From: Bidens hawaiensis
Lineage: Eukaryota > Streptophyta > Magnoliopsida > Asterales > Asteraceae
Direction: 5' to 3'
NCBI GenBank assembly: GCA_021521415.1
Contig: JAIQDT010003759.1
Coordinates: 147,501 to 211,500, forward strand
Length of the DNA stretch: 64,000 bases
Shown here piece after piece: positions 44,729 through 56,130 of this stretch. Both the position numbers and the translations under genes were made by a program. The notes below the pieces were generated by a model. The model ran no database searches, was not told where the DNA came from, and worked only from the letters and a program-made list of their open reading frames with translations. Each line of letters opens with the position of its first letter. The stretch's first letter is position 1.

Positions 44729-45741
44729 AAGTTAAAAATTTTTCCGGGAGATGAAATTATTTTTCAAGTCTACTACTTCGTAAGAAGTTCTTTACAATGT
44801 TTAACAGAAAATTGATCCAACCTTGGAAAGTGATAGATATACTGATTCTGTGTGCTTAACTAGTGAAGTTATTAGGCCTAAAAGACTTTAGAACAGTCAT
44901 TGTATGTCATGGTAGCTTTTTATGGTGCGTAAAAGTAGAAGTGATACTAACTAAATCTATTCGATTTTACGTGGAAACTTCTTAACAATTGTGCATGTCT
45001 CCATATATATCTTTCCGAATGATAGGCAGAAAAGCGATTACCCAGTCATACACGAGCCCGTGAGTGTTCTGATTCCCGTGAAGATAGCGTGTCAAGAAAC
45101 TGCAGTGATCCAGATTCGGGACTTGCAGTAGTTTATCTGAAGTTTGTGTAAATACTTAAAAAAAAAAAAGATTATTAGTTATTGAAACATTATAGAGTTC
45201 ATAATAATAAGACTTCTCAATCAAGATGCAAGATAGAGAACATGATTAAGAGTCCAAAGATCGAAGAGTTCCTACTATTTAATCAGACACTACGGGTCGA
45301 GGTCAACTCGGGGTGACTTGGGGAAAGCCAAATACGCTTTGAGAATAGATAGGAGGCATCATAATCTCTGAGTTGTTGCCCACTTAAGTTTTGAGCTTAA
45401 TTGAACCGAACCCGTATCACAGAAACGATGAAAACCATTTTAAGTTAATTACCTGCTTACAACCTGTTTCTTTATGTCATAATAAAGCTGAACACGGATC
45501 TGTGTGACAGTCACGTAGTTAGTATGATTCCTGTTCGGATCTTTTCTAAAACATGGTAGTCCCTATCGAGACTGAAATTTGATCCCGTGTACTTTAAATT
45601 TTAAAATTTTTCTACTTATGTAGTTGTATGATTTTATATCTGGTTACTTGGTCTTGATCGTATCATTTAACACTTTAAAGGTTGTTTTAAAACTTAATTG
45701 CAAATTGTTCAAATTATGGGGTTTGTTTTGAAATTTTTTAA

Positions 45742-46470
45742 TTTCAGCGAAGTTGTGCATAACTTCGCCTGCAATAGGCGAAGTTATCCATAACTTCGCC
45801 TGAATAAATCTGACCCTATATAAAGAAGAGTAAAGGTCAAACAGTTCATTATTTTCAAACCGGAGCGAACTTATCTTACTGTCAATCAGCGAACTTAATC
45901 TCTTAAACCTACAGCGAAGTTATCGATTATCATCTGTTCATTCTTTCTCGATTTTTAATCCGTGTTTAAAGGTGTGTAGGGTAATCGAATCGATTAATCA
46001 TGTTCATTAACGTTTATCATCGGTCGATTCGACCCGTTTCACGTCCTCGTTTTTCGAACCCTTAACAACCGATTTTCAAACGTATCTTTACGTGTTCATA
46101 ATCAATCTAATCGTCTAAATCGTCATTAAATCAAGTTTTACGAGATCCGCAAGCTCAAAATTGACCAAATCACATCGTTCGATAAACCTAACTGATGCCG
46201 TTTCATATTCGGCGAAGTTACAGTTTAGGCGAAGTTGTCCGTAACTTCGTCTGAGGTTTAACTTCGCCTGATAATTATTTTTGAAACAGTTTATGAGGCG
46301 ATGTTGTGGTTAGGCGAAGTTACCATTAACTTCGCCTGGACTTTGTTACTTAACAGTTAACAGACGAAGTTAAAGTTGAAGCGAAGTTGTTTCCCAACTT
46401 CGCCCCACCTTTAACTTCGCCTATACTGAAAAGATCACAACTTCGCTCATGGTAACAGGCGAACTTGTGA
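45742..46470 (+). repeat. GCGAAGTT/AACTTCGC array upstream of SIRE-B 3' ORF
   Basis: Clusters at 45742-45930 and 46208-46470 with inverted pairs such as GGCGAAGTTATCCATAACTT followed by CGCC. Between the clusters no gene is visible. Confidence 0.95.
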
Positions 46471-46487
46471 TTTGCTTTGTCGCTTAT

Positions 46488-46510
46488 CTAACTTAGTCTG
46501 TTTGGTGCAG
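46488..46510 (+). promoter_or_regulatory. Splice-acceptor-like site before the SIRE-B 3' ORF
   Basis: CTAAC branch-type motif, then TTAGTCTGTTTGGTGCAG, with ATG two bases later. The branch A to AG distance is about 19 nt, normal for plant introns. Conserved in SIRE-A. Confidence 0.5.
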
Positions 46511-46512
46511 AT

Positions 46513-49389
46513 ATGGCTGCTATAGGTGGTGCAGGCGGTGATGACGGTGGTGATAACCAAAGACAGTTCTTCCCGGGTCACAACATGTATATAACATTAG
46601 ACCCGGAGGCGAGCGGAGTTGATGATTTCCGCGAAATCATCACATTCCTACTACGCTCGCGTATATTCCACGCGATTACGACAACACTGCCAATATCCTT
46701 GCCAAACATTGAGGATTTTTGGCAGACCGTGGAATATGATTGTAGGGTCGAGCCCCCGGTGATGCGAGCAACAGTCAACAATCACATTGTTCAGTTCTCA
46801 TCTGAACAAATCCGGGCGGCTTTACGTTTTGGAGATGAGACAAGAGATGACCCGACAGATTTTGTAGCTCCTTTCCATGATGGAGCGTTTTTGAGGATGG
46901 GATACTCAGATCCCTTGGGAGATACCCAAAGAAGGAAGGGATTTTTGCTTGACAAGTGGCGCTTTCTCATGCATGTCATGATTGTTTGCATGTCAGGGAG
47001 AAAGGCGGGCACTGATGGCATGGGCGCGACCATGCAGTCGGCTATGACTGCTCTGACTTATAACAAGCGTTACAGCTTTAGTCAGATGGGCTTCTACGAG
47101 ATCGATCGACAACGAAGAGCGGTGGCGCGTGAGAGATTTATCATGTATCCAAGATTTCTCCAAATGATCTTGGATCATGTTGCTCCAACGCTACCTCAGC
47201 GCCGCCCAATCCGATACGTAGAAAGTGTGAGCAAAGGATCTTTGCCCAATGCAGATCCTCCAGTGCGAGAAGCAAACCTGAGCTCCGTCCTCGACATACT
47301 CCACTATTCGGGTACTTAATCAACCCGAGGTATGTGCCTGCTCATGGGGAAGAGTTTCGGGACCCGGCACCACAACAGGCAGGAGCATCTCAAGCTATAC
47401 CTGCTGCTCCTGTTGTGTCACCGGAGGAGAACGTTGACCTTGACGCAGAGTTTGGCAGTCAAGGATTTTTTGACATGGAGAGGGTTGATCCATGGGAGAT
47501 TGTGCAAGTCTCTGTTGCACATGTTTCGGGTGTGAATGTTACTAGGGCAGCTACAAAGGTGGCTGGCTCAGATTCTGATGATGAAGTGGCCGAAGCAAGA
47601 CGGATTTTGGTAACACATGAACGGACTCATGGGAAAAGGAAGAGAACTGATGATGATAGCGAGTCAGACTATGAAGAAGAAGTTCAACAGTTGATTCGCA
47701 GATCAAGAAGGGAACGGGCAGGTGCAGGATCGGGAGCTGGTGAGAGCTTGAGGGTGGTACGTTTCACCCCACCCGCACTGTCCGGTATGACAATGGTTCC
47801 CTCAACATTACAAGTTACGAGGCCCAAGGGCCACGGATGTTCCCGTGGTGGCTACCTCATCTGCCTTTGGCCTCCCACCAACTACTTTCACACTTTTGGC
47901 TCCAGAAATCGTATCGTGGCCACCTCCAACTCTTACTCCAACGGAGGTCGTGGCACATTTTATTGAGTCGATGGTTGTGGCCACTGCAGGGTTATCGGTG
48001 ACGATACCACCTGCGGTTACGTCTACTTCTGAGGTCCCGGATACATCGGCAATCCCTCCTCAGTACACTCACGATATATCTCATATGAGGTTTGATTTCG
48101 ATGCAACCCTATCAGACTCTGAACGAATAGCAGCACTTGAACGGGTCGTGGCAGAGCAGTCAAGGATTAATCTTATCCAGACCCAGGCTATTCAACGCCT
48201 AGTTGCAGAGAATCAGATGCAGTCGTCCCTGCTGGTAGAACATGGAAAAATCATAGATGCTCTGAAGGAGTTCTTGGCATCTCAGGGGGAGGCGAGCTGT
48301 AAAGGCGATGAGTTGAGGACCAAGAGGAGAAATGATCGAGACGATGATCCCAATGCATCGAAAGGTGCAGGTGGTGAGTTGCCAAGAACTGTACAAGCTC
48401 TTGGGACTTCCACAACTCAGGGGGAGTCGACAACTGCAGCTGGTGGTGATGATGTGGTGGTAGTGGAGGTTGAGGAGATGGATGATGACTTTATGTGTGA
48501 TGATGATGTATTACCGAGTGATGAGATAGAGAAGATTGGTGAACAGATTGTGATTGATGATGAGATAGAAGAGGGAGAGATAGTAGAAGAGAATGTTGAG
48601 CATGAGATTCCAGAAGTCGATAACGCAGATATGAGTAAAGAGATGGGAAATGATGAGACTGAATGGGAAGAGCAGCCAAGATGGAAAGAAGGCTATGCTC
48701 AGTGGTTCGTCAAAACAAAGAAACCAGCGGTCCCTACTATGTTTAAGAAGACTTACAACATTAGAGGCTATGCTGAAGCGAGAAAAGGGATTATTTGCTG
48801 GATATACGATGAGCAGTTGAGGCTCTTCGTGATTAAGAGATATGATGGTATTCAGTACTTCAAAAGAATGTTGAGATCGTTGAACACACTGCCAGAATGT
48901 GAAGTGAAAGACTTAGCCAGATTGGGATTGATAAATCGAAGTGATGATAATATGGCTAGAGTCATTGGGAAAATTGTGTGGAAAGAGAGTATAAAAGAGA
49001 AGAAGTTCGAGCTGCTGAAACCACAGAAGGGTAAACTTATCAAAGATAAAGATAGGGGGTTGAGAGCATATGGCAAGCCTTGGATGATTATGAAGTATAA
49101 ATCGATCCGGTGTTTGAAAGAAGTGCCGATGAAACAAATGCCCAAGGATGTGCTCAAAGAGTTGAAGTGGTGGTATGTAGATTGTGAGACAGCTGAAGCA
49201 GTGATGGAAGACGAAGATGAACAAAAGCTGCTGAGAGTCTATGATCCGATGCATCTAGTGAACCTGTCTCGAGCTGATCTGCAGGTGCTGAATGAGAAGA
49301 AAATCTTTTATATTCCTGCTTGGAAAGACGAAGCGAGGAAATATCAAAGAGTTGTGTCGGTATGTGTACGAGAAGGAGTGAATGCTTAA
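46513..49389 (+). pseudogene. 3' ORF (env-like by position) of SIRE-B
   Basis: About 960 codons with the same domain order as SIRE-A: N-terminal globular domain (VNNHIVQFSSEQIRAALRFG, MYPRFLQMILDHV), an acidic/Arg-rich linker, a coiled coil (SERIAALERVVAEQSR), a Glu/Asp-rich stretch and a conserved C-terminal domain ending KYQRVVSVCVREG. A 1-nt loss near 47237 shifts the frame and a 1-nt gain near 47828 restores it; no other break is seen. Product and role are unknown; a membrane segment is not visible. Confidence 0.85.
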
Positions 49390-49455
49390 AGATGAAGATT
49401 CAAGATTGTTGAAGATTACAAGACACGTGTTTGAAGATAAAGAGATGAAGCTACT

Positions 49456-49469
49456 GCCAAGGGGGAGTC
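49456..49469 (+). other. Polypurine tract of SIRE-B
   Basis: GCCAAGGGGGAGTC abutting the 3' LTR. Confidence 0.92.
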
Positions 49470-49888
49470 TGTTGGTACATGATGTCAGTAGTTCAGTGTC
49501 TAGTGTCTGTAATCGAGTCGTTTGGATTTGTGTTTGTATGTAAGCGAAGTTAGCTCACAAGTTCGCTGATACAGGCGAACTTGTGAACTAAGCGAAGTTA
49601 GTGACAACTTCGCCTGAACATGCCAGGCGAAGTTGTCGTGTTATATATTGATTAGGTTACGGCTTAATCAATAACATTAGGAGGGATTCAATCAGTGTAT
49701 TCAGTTTACGTGTAACGAGTCCAGTATTAGTGATACATATCACGTGTTTAAGATTGCAATATAACTAGTATTTGTTTATTGTAACGTGTATTTAAACGTA
49801 TCGTCTTCTACACTCGTAACGTCTTACGTAGGGATTCCGCACCTACGTAAAACGAGATATCTCGTGTAGATCCGGCTGGGAACCTACA
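49470..49888 (+). repeat. 3' LTR of SIRE-B
   Basis: 419 bp. Versus the 5' LTR: GTTCGC/GTTTGC, TTGATTAGG/TTGATAGG and AAGATTGC/AAGGTTGC. Confidence 0.95.
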
Positions 49889-49893
49889 GGTGT

Positions 49894-51595
49894 GCTCATT
49901 CAAGCTTTGTCTTGTTTGTACACCGTCGGACAGATCACCTATCACATTCTCCAATGGGTGATTTTTGTGAACTCTCGTAGTCGGAACAGCACTGACTTGC
50001 AGATTGTCTTCCAGATTCGAAGATAGCTCATCAGTGGGTGATTGTTGTTGAGAGTGAAATGGATTGAAGAATTCCTCTTCAGTAGCGGCAGCAGGGGTAT
50101 CGACAGCATTTGACGAGGAAGGCTGACATTCATCATACTTCGGTCGTTGCACATAATTGTCTTCCTCATCATAAATCATCTTCGAAGCAATTCTTTCATC
50201 TACTTCTGCACAATCCAAATAAGGTATATTAAAAGATTTGGAAAGTCTATCATAGTCGAAAACCCCAGCGGGTCCCGTGCTTGGTTTTGGTGATTTGTAA
50301 CTTGTGATATCAGTGTTACAGACCACCTCAACCTTGCTGGTCGATGTATTAAAGACTCGTCTGTTGGGAGTCCCAACAACGTATCCGACCAAAATTCCTT
50401 CGTCGGCTACTTCACGAAATTTAGAATTTGTCTTTAATATCGAACATGGGGACCCGAATGGTTCGAGACCACTCAAGTTGGGCTTTCTCCCATGCATAAG
50501 TTCATAACATGTTTTATTTAATCTTTTATCAGTTAACACTCGATTAAGGATATAACAGGCTGTTGCAACAGCTTCAGCCCAGAACACCACAGGAAGTTTC
50601 GAATCAGCCAGCATGGTTCAGGCTCCTTCAATTAACGTTCTGTTCTTCCTCTCAGCCACTCCATTTTGTTTCGGAGTATACGGAGCGCTGTACTGGTGTT
50701 CGATTCCTTTCTGTAAGCAGAAGAGCTCCATCTGATAGTTCTTGAACTCAGTCCCATTGTCACTCCTGATGTATTTAACTCTTTTTCCCATAATGTTCTC
50801 AACTTTGGTAATCAAATTTATTACCATCTGAACCGTTTCATCCTTTGACTTCAGGAAATATACACAAGAGTATCGAGAGAAATCATCAGTGATCACCAAG
50901 CAGTACGATGTTCCCCCTAGACTTTTTACATTCACGGGACCAAAGAGATCCATGTGAAGTAGGTCTAGGGTACTGACTATTGAGTTAACCTTCTTGGTGC
51001 GATGGGATTTCTTGTGTTGTTTTCCCTTTTTGCACGATAAGCATTGATCTTCAAAGTTGAAATTCTTCAAGGGAACACCCAGCACAAGCCCATTCTTGAC
51101 AATGTAGTTCATTTTCTGAAGATGAATATGCCCCATTCTCCTATGCCATAACTCGGACTCCGATTCAGTTGCTTTTGACAGAAGACAAGATTCCTCTGTT
51201 GCCATTTCAGTCGACCTCATGTCCATTATATACGTATTCTTTTCTCTTGGAGCCTTCATAACTATCCAATCCTCTGGTATCTTGAAACCAGGATATAGCA
51301 CGATTGCCTCATTCTTGGTAAATTGTAAGGTGTAATCTTTGTCACAGATCTGCGAAACACTCAGCAGATTGTGCTTCAGTTCTTCAACAAAATTTACTTT
51401 CTCTAACGTCATCTTTCCGTTAGTCACCGTCCCCATTCCAGTGATCCTTCCACCGCTCTCTCCAGCGAAACTCACTCTTCCTCCCTGAACAGGTTTCCAT
51501 TCGTGTAACAAACTCTTGTTACCCGTCATGTGCCGGGAACAGCCGCTATCCACAACCCATTGATTGTTTGCAGCCCTGTTCAACTGTTCCTGCAC
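49894..51595 (-). pseudogene. pol of SIRE-A, protease and integrase half
   Basis: Minus strand: protease VVDSGCSRHMTGNK, integrase HRRMGHIHLQKMN, LHMDLFGPV, SDNGTEF and NGVAERKNRTL. A TGA at about 50615-50617 (an Arg codon in SIRE-B) breaks it after ERKNRTLIEGA. It retains the Trp before HRRMGH and the Gly in NGVAERK that SIRE-B has lost. It ends at 49894 (SIRE-B insertion) and continues at 37519. Confidence 0.95.
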
Positions 51596-54246
51596 GATTA
51601 AAGCAGATGATTAAAATCTGGGGGGTCTTGGGTCGATACATCCCGTACCTTGGCTGTCCAAAGTTAGTATCAGAATAATTTCTGTAAGTCCTAAAAGGAT
51701 ACCTTCTTGGAGATTGACTATGAGGCCATCCAAACCTTCGTGAATTAAATGAATTATTACTTAAGGTTTGGTTGTTAGCAGTGAAAAACTGAGATCTTTT
51801 TCTTTGAAAACCTGAATTAGTCCAATTTCTGAACTTTGATGAGTTTTCAGTTTTACCACTATTGTAGTTACTGTTAGTTCTGTTTTCAGTTTTTGAAGGC
51901 CTCACCCCTCTGAATCTCTGCTTCAGAGGGCAATCAGCAATTAGGTGTCCTAATTGATTACATCTGAAACAACTCCTGTGTTCAACTTTCTTTTCAATAG
52001 TTGTTTTAGATGATGAGGCTGCATTACTGCCCGTTTGTCTCACATATGGTGGGACATACGGGTTTAGTGGAGATTTCTTTTCAGTTGTTTTATGTTTCTC
52101 TCCACTTTTTGGTAACACTGCCTTTTCTTTTGTCTCAATCGACTCGGATGACTTATCCGAGTTTGATGAGAAAGGACTAGGAACAGAAATCTTCACATTA
52201 GACACAGGCTTACTCGTTTCGCCTTTACTAACTTCTGGATCTTTAATAGTTACCTTAACCGGAACTGTCTGACTATAATCAACATCAACAGATTTCTGAT
52301 TACTAGGATCATAAGTGTAATTATGATTGTACGGTGGTGGAACTTCATGATAACCAATTCCTCCCCTTTTAACTGGGGAACCTTGATCACTAACGAGGTG
52401 ATCAAGTATAGCGGTGGAATTTCTGAATTTCCCCAAGTTTCCTGTTTAGTTCTACCACTTTCACCTAGTGATCAGCTATCTGTTTATCCCTTTCAGCTAT
52501 TAGTTTGGTTTTCTCTTCTAACACTTCATAGCTAAGATCAATTACTTGAATTTTTTTAGCTAGATTTGCTTTTAGACTCCTAATATCTTTTTCACTAGCT
52601 TTTATTTTTACCTTGTAACTATTTTCTCTAGCTTTAGTGAAATGATGATCTTCTTTTAAGGTTTTAAATTGAGCATCCAAACTAACATACTGATCAGTTA
52701 TAGTTGTCAATTGTTCAGACAGATTTTCACACTTAGTACAAGGGAGTTTGGTACTTACCTCGGTGAGCTGGTCTTTCACATCTGCCATGTAAGCTTCATT
52801 TTGAGCTTCTGCCATGTAAGCTTCACTTTCGCCAGTCACTTTCTCAGTATCTGTAGTTTCGATGTTCGCCAAATTGGCCTGTTCGAAGACTTCTTCAACA
52901 TGCAGATTCCAGTTATACTCCCCATTCTGTCTGGATATCATGGCTCTATTATCATTACCACCCCCACTCTGTTGTGTAGACCTGTTTTGACTGCGTTCTA
53001 CACGTTCATTTGTGCACTCCTTCGCAAAATGGCCATTCTGTTGACAGTTGTAACACATGACCTTTGACTTATCGAAACCCGGTCTCTCACCAACAAACTT
53101 CCTACCTGTCTTCTTCATAAACCTCTTAACCCTTCTCACAATCATCGCTATCTGCCACTGCAGATCCATCTCTTCCAGATCATCAGCATCGATCTGATCA
53201 TAATCTTCATCCAATGTTGCAGGATCAACAATCTTACCCTGAATGTAATTTTCATATGAAGCAATGAAAGATGCATAGAGAGCAAACTGCTGTTCAGCAG
53301 ATTTAACACTCATGGGCATCTTCGAGTAGTTGTTGTTTGAAACACCTGGGGAAAAACTTCCCTTGGTCGCTTGAGGTTTAGAAGCATTTGATACTCCAGC
53401 TACAAAGCACACATCACCATTCATGTTGAGAGATACATGACCTTCATGTATTGAGTTAGCGCCCGACTCTCCCTTTGAGTAGTAAGCAGACGAATCAGAA
53501 TTCGAACTTGGACTTGAGTTAACCTTTGCACCATACATTCCTGGATCTTGAACCTGATCAGTAGGTGTCTCTTTTCGAACCATGTTTAGTTCAAAAGTTC
53601 GTAGCTTGTTAAATGCTGTTTCCAGGTCATAGTCGGCAAAGTCTTTGTCTTCTCTCATCAACACAGTGTACATCTCCCATTTCGGTGGGAGAGCATCAAG
53701 AAGCTTTTCAACAATTTCATCTTCTTTGTAAGTAATGGAGTAGTTGTTGAGTTCGGTCATCAGATGATAATATCTAGTAATGATATCATCAAGTGATTCA
53801 TTCTTCAAGTACTTGAATACCGAGAATTGGGTTTTAAGTAGTTTAATCTTTGAAGCACGAATTCCCACATTACCCTCAAAACGGTTTTCAAGTGCTTCCC
53901 AAAGCTCTCTAGCAGTTTTATACCTTCTGAAGGTGTGAAAAATCTCTTGTGGAAGAGCCATAGTAATCGCTGCATGAGCTTTGCTCTCAGCCTCATACAT
54001 TTTCTTTTCTTGTTCTTCCATCTCTTTGTATTTCTTGATCTGATCACGACCCTCATACTCAGCAGTTGGTGGAATGTACCCATCTTGAATGCACACCCAC
54101 ATTTTAGCATCTTGGTACTTGACATATTGTTCAAACCTATCCTTCCACGCAACATAATCGGTTTTCTTAAGCATCTTCGGTGCCTTTGTAGCTGAACCAG
54201 CTTCCACTTCCATCTTCACCTGTTCCGTAATATTTATTGAAGTCAT
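51596..54246 (-). pseudogene. gag of SIRE-A, broken
   Basis: Minus strand from ATG 54246 (MTSINITEQVKMEVEAGS), 593 codons to a TAG at about 52465 (a Gln codon, CAG, in SIRE-B), then in frame onwards with the second knuckle CFRCNQLGHLIADC. A 14-nt deletion near 51625-51630 shifts the frame at the gag C-terminus. The first knuckle CYNCQQNGHFAKEC and the coiled coil are present. The gag-end TAATCATCTGC is retained in sequence but out of frame. Confidence 0.93.
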
Positions 54247-54289
54247 CTTTCACGAAACACAAAGAAACCCGAAAAATAAAAATTTTATT

Positions 54290-54740
54290 TTTAACAGTAC
54301 TGTAGGAGAAGTTGTGGATAACTTCGCTTAAGTCTGAACTTCGCTGATTATGAACTTCGCTTCCTTTTTAAATTCGCCTGATTCGGCGAAGTTGTAGATA
54401 ACTTCGCTTAAGGTAAGCGAACTTGTGAGGTAGGCGAAGTTGTGGGTAACTTCGCTTGAGATAAGCGAACTTGAGAAGGTAGGCGAAGTTGTGGATAACT
54501 TCGCTTAACCTTATATCTTCGCCGAAACCCTACGAACAGTGACGGCAACATCGCCTGATGAACACGAAGTTTTTGCAGGTTTGATTTTTGGATTTTACGA
54601 GGTTTGTGAAGGTGTAATGGGTTGTTTATGATGGTAGGAGGTGAGTATAACACAAAAACTAATAAACACGTCCCGCGAATAGTCGAACGGAACGATTTCT
54701 ACACCCGCGTGATAATCCCGAACCACAATCACGAGCAAAA
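54290..54740 (-). repeat. gag leader of SIRE-A with GCGAAGTT hairpin array
   Basis: 54301-54560 holds hairpin units of GCGAAGTT/AACTTCGC like those of the SIRE-B leader. No gene. Confidence 0.95.
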
Positions 54741-54752
54741 GCTCTGATACCA
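54741..54752 (-). other. PBS of SIRE-A (tRNA-Met)
   Basis: TGGTATCAGAGC on the minus strand, two bases inside the 5' LTR. Confidence 0.95.
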
Positions 54753-54754
54753 AT

Positions 54755-55178
54755 TGTAGGTTCCCAGCCGGATCTACACGAGATATCTCGTTCTACGTAG
54801 GTTCGGAATCCCTACGTAAGACGTTACGAGCGTAGAAGACGATACGAGTTAACACGATCGAACACACGTTACAATAAACAAATACTCGTTATATTGCAAC
54901 CTTAAACACGTGATATCAATCACTGATTACAGGACTCATAAACACGTAAACTAATAAACTGACTGAATAATTGAAAACATAAGCCGTAACTTATGTTTAT
55001 ATAATCACGACAACTTCGCCTGGCATGTTCATGCGAAGTTGTCCCTAACTTCGCTTAGTTCACAAGTTCGCCTGTATCAGCGAACTTGTAAGCTAACTTC
55101 GCTTACATACAAAAACACAAATCTAACAAACTCGATTACAGACACTTGACACTGAACTACTGACATCATGCACCTACA
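54755..55178 (-). repeat. 5' LTR of SIRE-A
   Basis: 424 bp. Its outer end is TGTAGG on the minus strand where the other LTR has TGTTGG. The word composition is the same as in the 3' LTR. Confidence 0.95.
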
Positions 55179-55183
55179 CTTCA

Positions 55184-55672
55184 GAACCTAGAAACCCAAA
55201 TCGGGCAAATTGCCCGACAATTATCCGAAAGACCACTTGGCACTCTTCCAAGCAACACAATCACCAACCCGAATGCAACAGCTAACGCCGTTACACTCAG
55301 GAGCGGTACGACCACTGTTGTCTCACCAACTTCAGAATCGGTTTTGGAGAAAAAGTCTCCTGATGAAACACAGGAAAAGCTTATCCCAACAAGCACAGTC
55401 CAGCCTAAGGAGCCAGTCCGAACCTATGTTCCACCTATTTCATACCCTGAAAGACTGAAGCAGGAACGATTGGAAGCCCAGTATGGGAAGTTTCTAGAAC
55501 TCTTTAAACAACTCCATATCAACATCCCTTTTGTCGAAGCTATTGCTCAGATGCCAAAATATGCGAAGTTTCTCAAAGAAGTGCTGACAAACAAAAGGAA
55601 GCTGGAGGAGCTCTCGCATATCACCCTAAGTGAAGAATGTTCAGCATCCAAAGCAAGCTACCGACAAAGATG
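55184..55672 (+). pseudogene. gag C-terminus of G3
   Basis: Continues the frame broken at 30436: QNLETQIGQIARQLSERP, LPSNTITNPN, VTLRSGT, then YVPPISYPERLKQERLEAQY, FLELFKQLHINIPFVEAIAQ and MPKYAKFLKEVLTNKRKLEE, all classic Athila gag-to-protease linker motifs. Confidence 0.9.
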
Positions 55673-56130
55673 ATCGATCCAGGGAGCTTTACTATCCCTT
55701 GTCTCATAGGAAATTTATCTGTTAGCAATGCCCTGGCTGACCTAGGAGCTAGTATTAATTTAATGCCTTATGCGGTTTTACAAAATTAGGGATAGGAGAA
55801 CCGCCCACCCGCATGAGCATTCAGTTAGCTGACTGATTCGTTAAATATCCTCGGGGCATTGTTGAAAACATACTTGTCAAAATTGACAAGTTCGTTTTCC
55901 CAGTAGATTTTGTGATTCTAGACATGGAGGAAGACAAAAGTGTACCTCTAATTTTAGGAAGACCCTTTTTAGCCACTGCAAAGGCTATCATTGATGTTTG
56001 CACCGGTAAACTCACTCTCAGGGTCAATCATGAGGCAATCACTTTTGACATAGGAAAATCTATGCAATATCCGCAACAGCACGATGACACTTTATATTGT
56101 GTTGACATCATAGACTCCATCGTGAGTTGC
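55673..56130 (+). pseudogene. Aspartic protease of G3
   Basis: [13 protein letters not shown], then [12 protein letters not shown] with the catalytic Asp codon at 55739, followed by a stop and frame change (near 55790-55835) and then VILDMEEDKSVPLILGRPFLATA and IDVCTGKLTLRV. The DLGAS form of the active site is normal for this lineage. Confidence 0.9.

Larger units (their letters stand above)
44406..46512 (+). other. Conserved non-coding pol-to-3'-ORF spacer of SIRE-B
   Basis: 2.1 kb without a gene, similar along its length to the SIRE-A spacer. It contains the duplicated hairpin module (44491-44728), a short A-rich run (44425-44448), two GCGAAGTT word clusters (45742-45930 and 46208-46470) and an acceptor-like site at the right end. 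Confidence 0.85.
37520..49888 (+). mobile_element. SIRE-B: Copia (SIRE/Maximus-type) retrotransposon, innermost
   Basis: 12369 bp, opposite in strand to its host SIRE-A. LTRs of 418 and 419 bp, PBS, gag, pol, spacer, 3' ORF and PPT, with a perfect TSD GGTGT (37515-37519 and 49889-49893). By eye the LTRs differ by two substitutions and one 1-bp indel. Gag is intact; pol and the 3' ORF are broken. Confidence 0.97.
30437..55178 (-). mobile_element. SIRE-A: Copia (SIRE/Maximus-type) retrotransposon containing SIRE-B
   Basis: Minus-strand element with 424-bp (54755-55178) and 422-bp (30437-30858) LTRs, a tRNA-Met PBS, gag, pol, a conserved spacer, a 3' ORF and a PPT; perfect TSD CTTCA (30432-30436 and 55179-55183). 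By eye the LTRs differ at about 14 sites plus one 2-bp indel (about 3.3 %). Its pol is interrupted by SIRE-B (37520-49888). Several nonsense codons show it is dead. Confidence 0.97.

Noticed and set aside
46513..49389. True retroviral-type envelope gene in SIRE
   Set aside because: No signal peptide, no long hydrophobic segment and no fusion-peptide-like stretch is visible; env-like is kept as a positional label only.
30437..55178. DNA transposon with TGTAGG/CCTACA terminal inverted repeats
   Set aside because: The ends are the TG..CA tips of LTRs: PBS, PPT, gag and pol are all in place, and the TSD is 5 bp.
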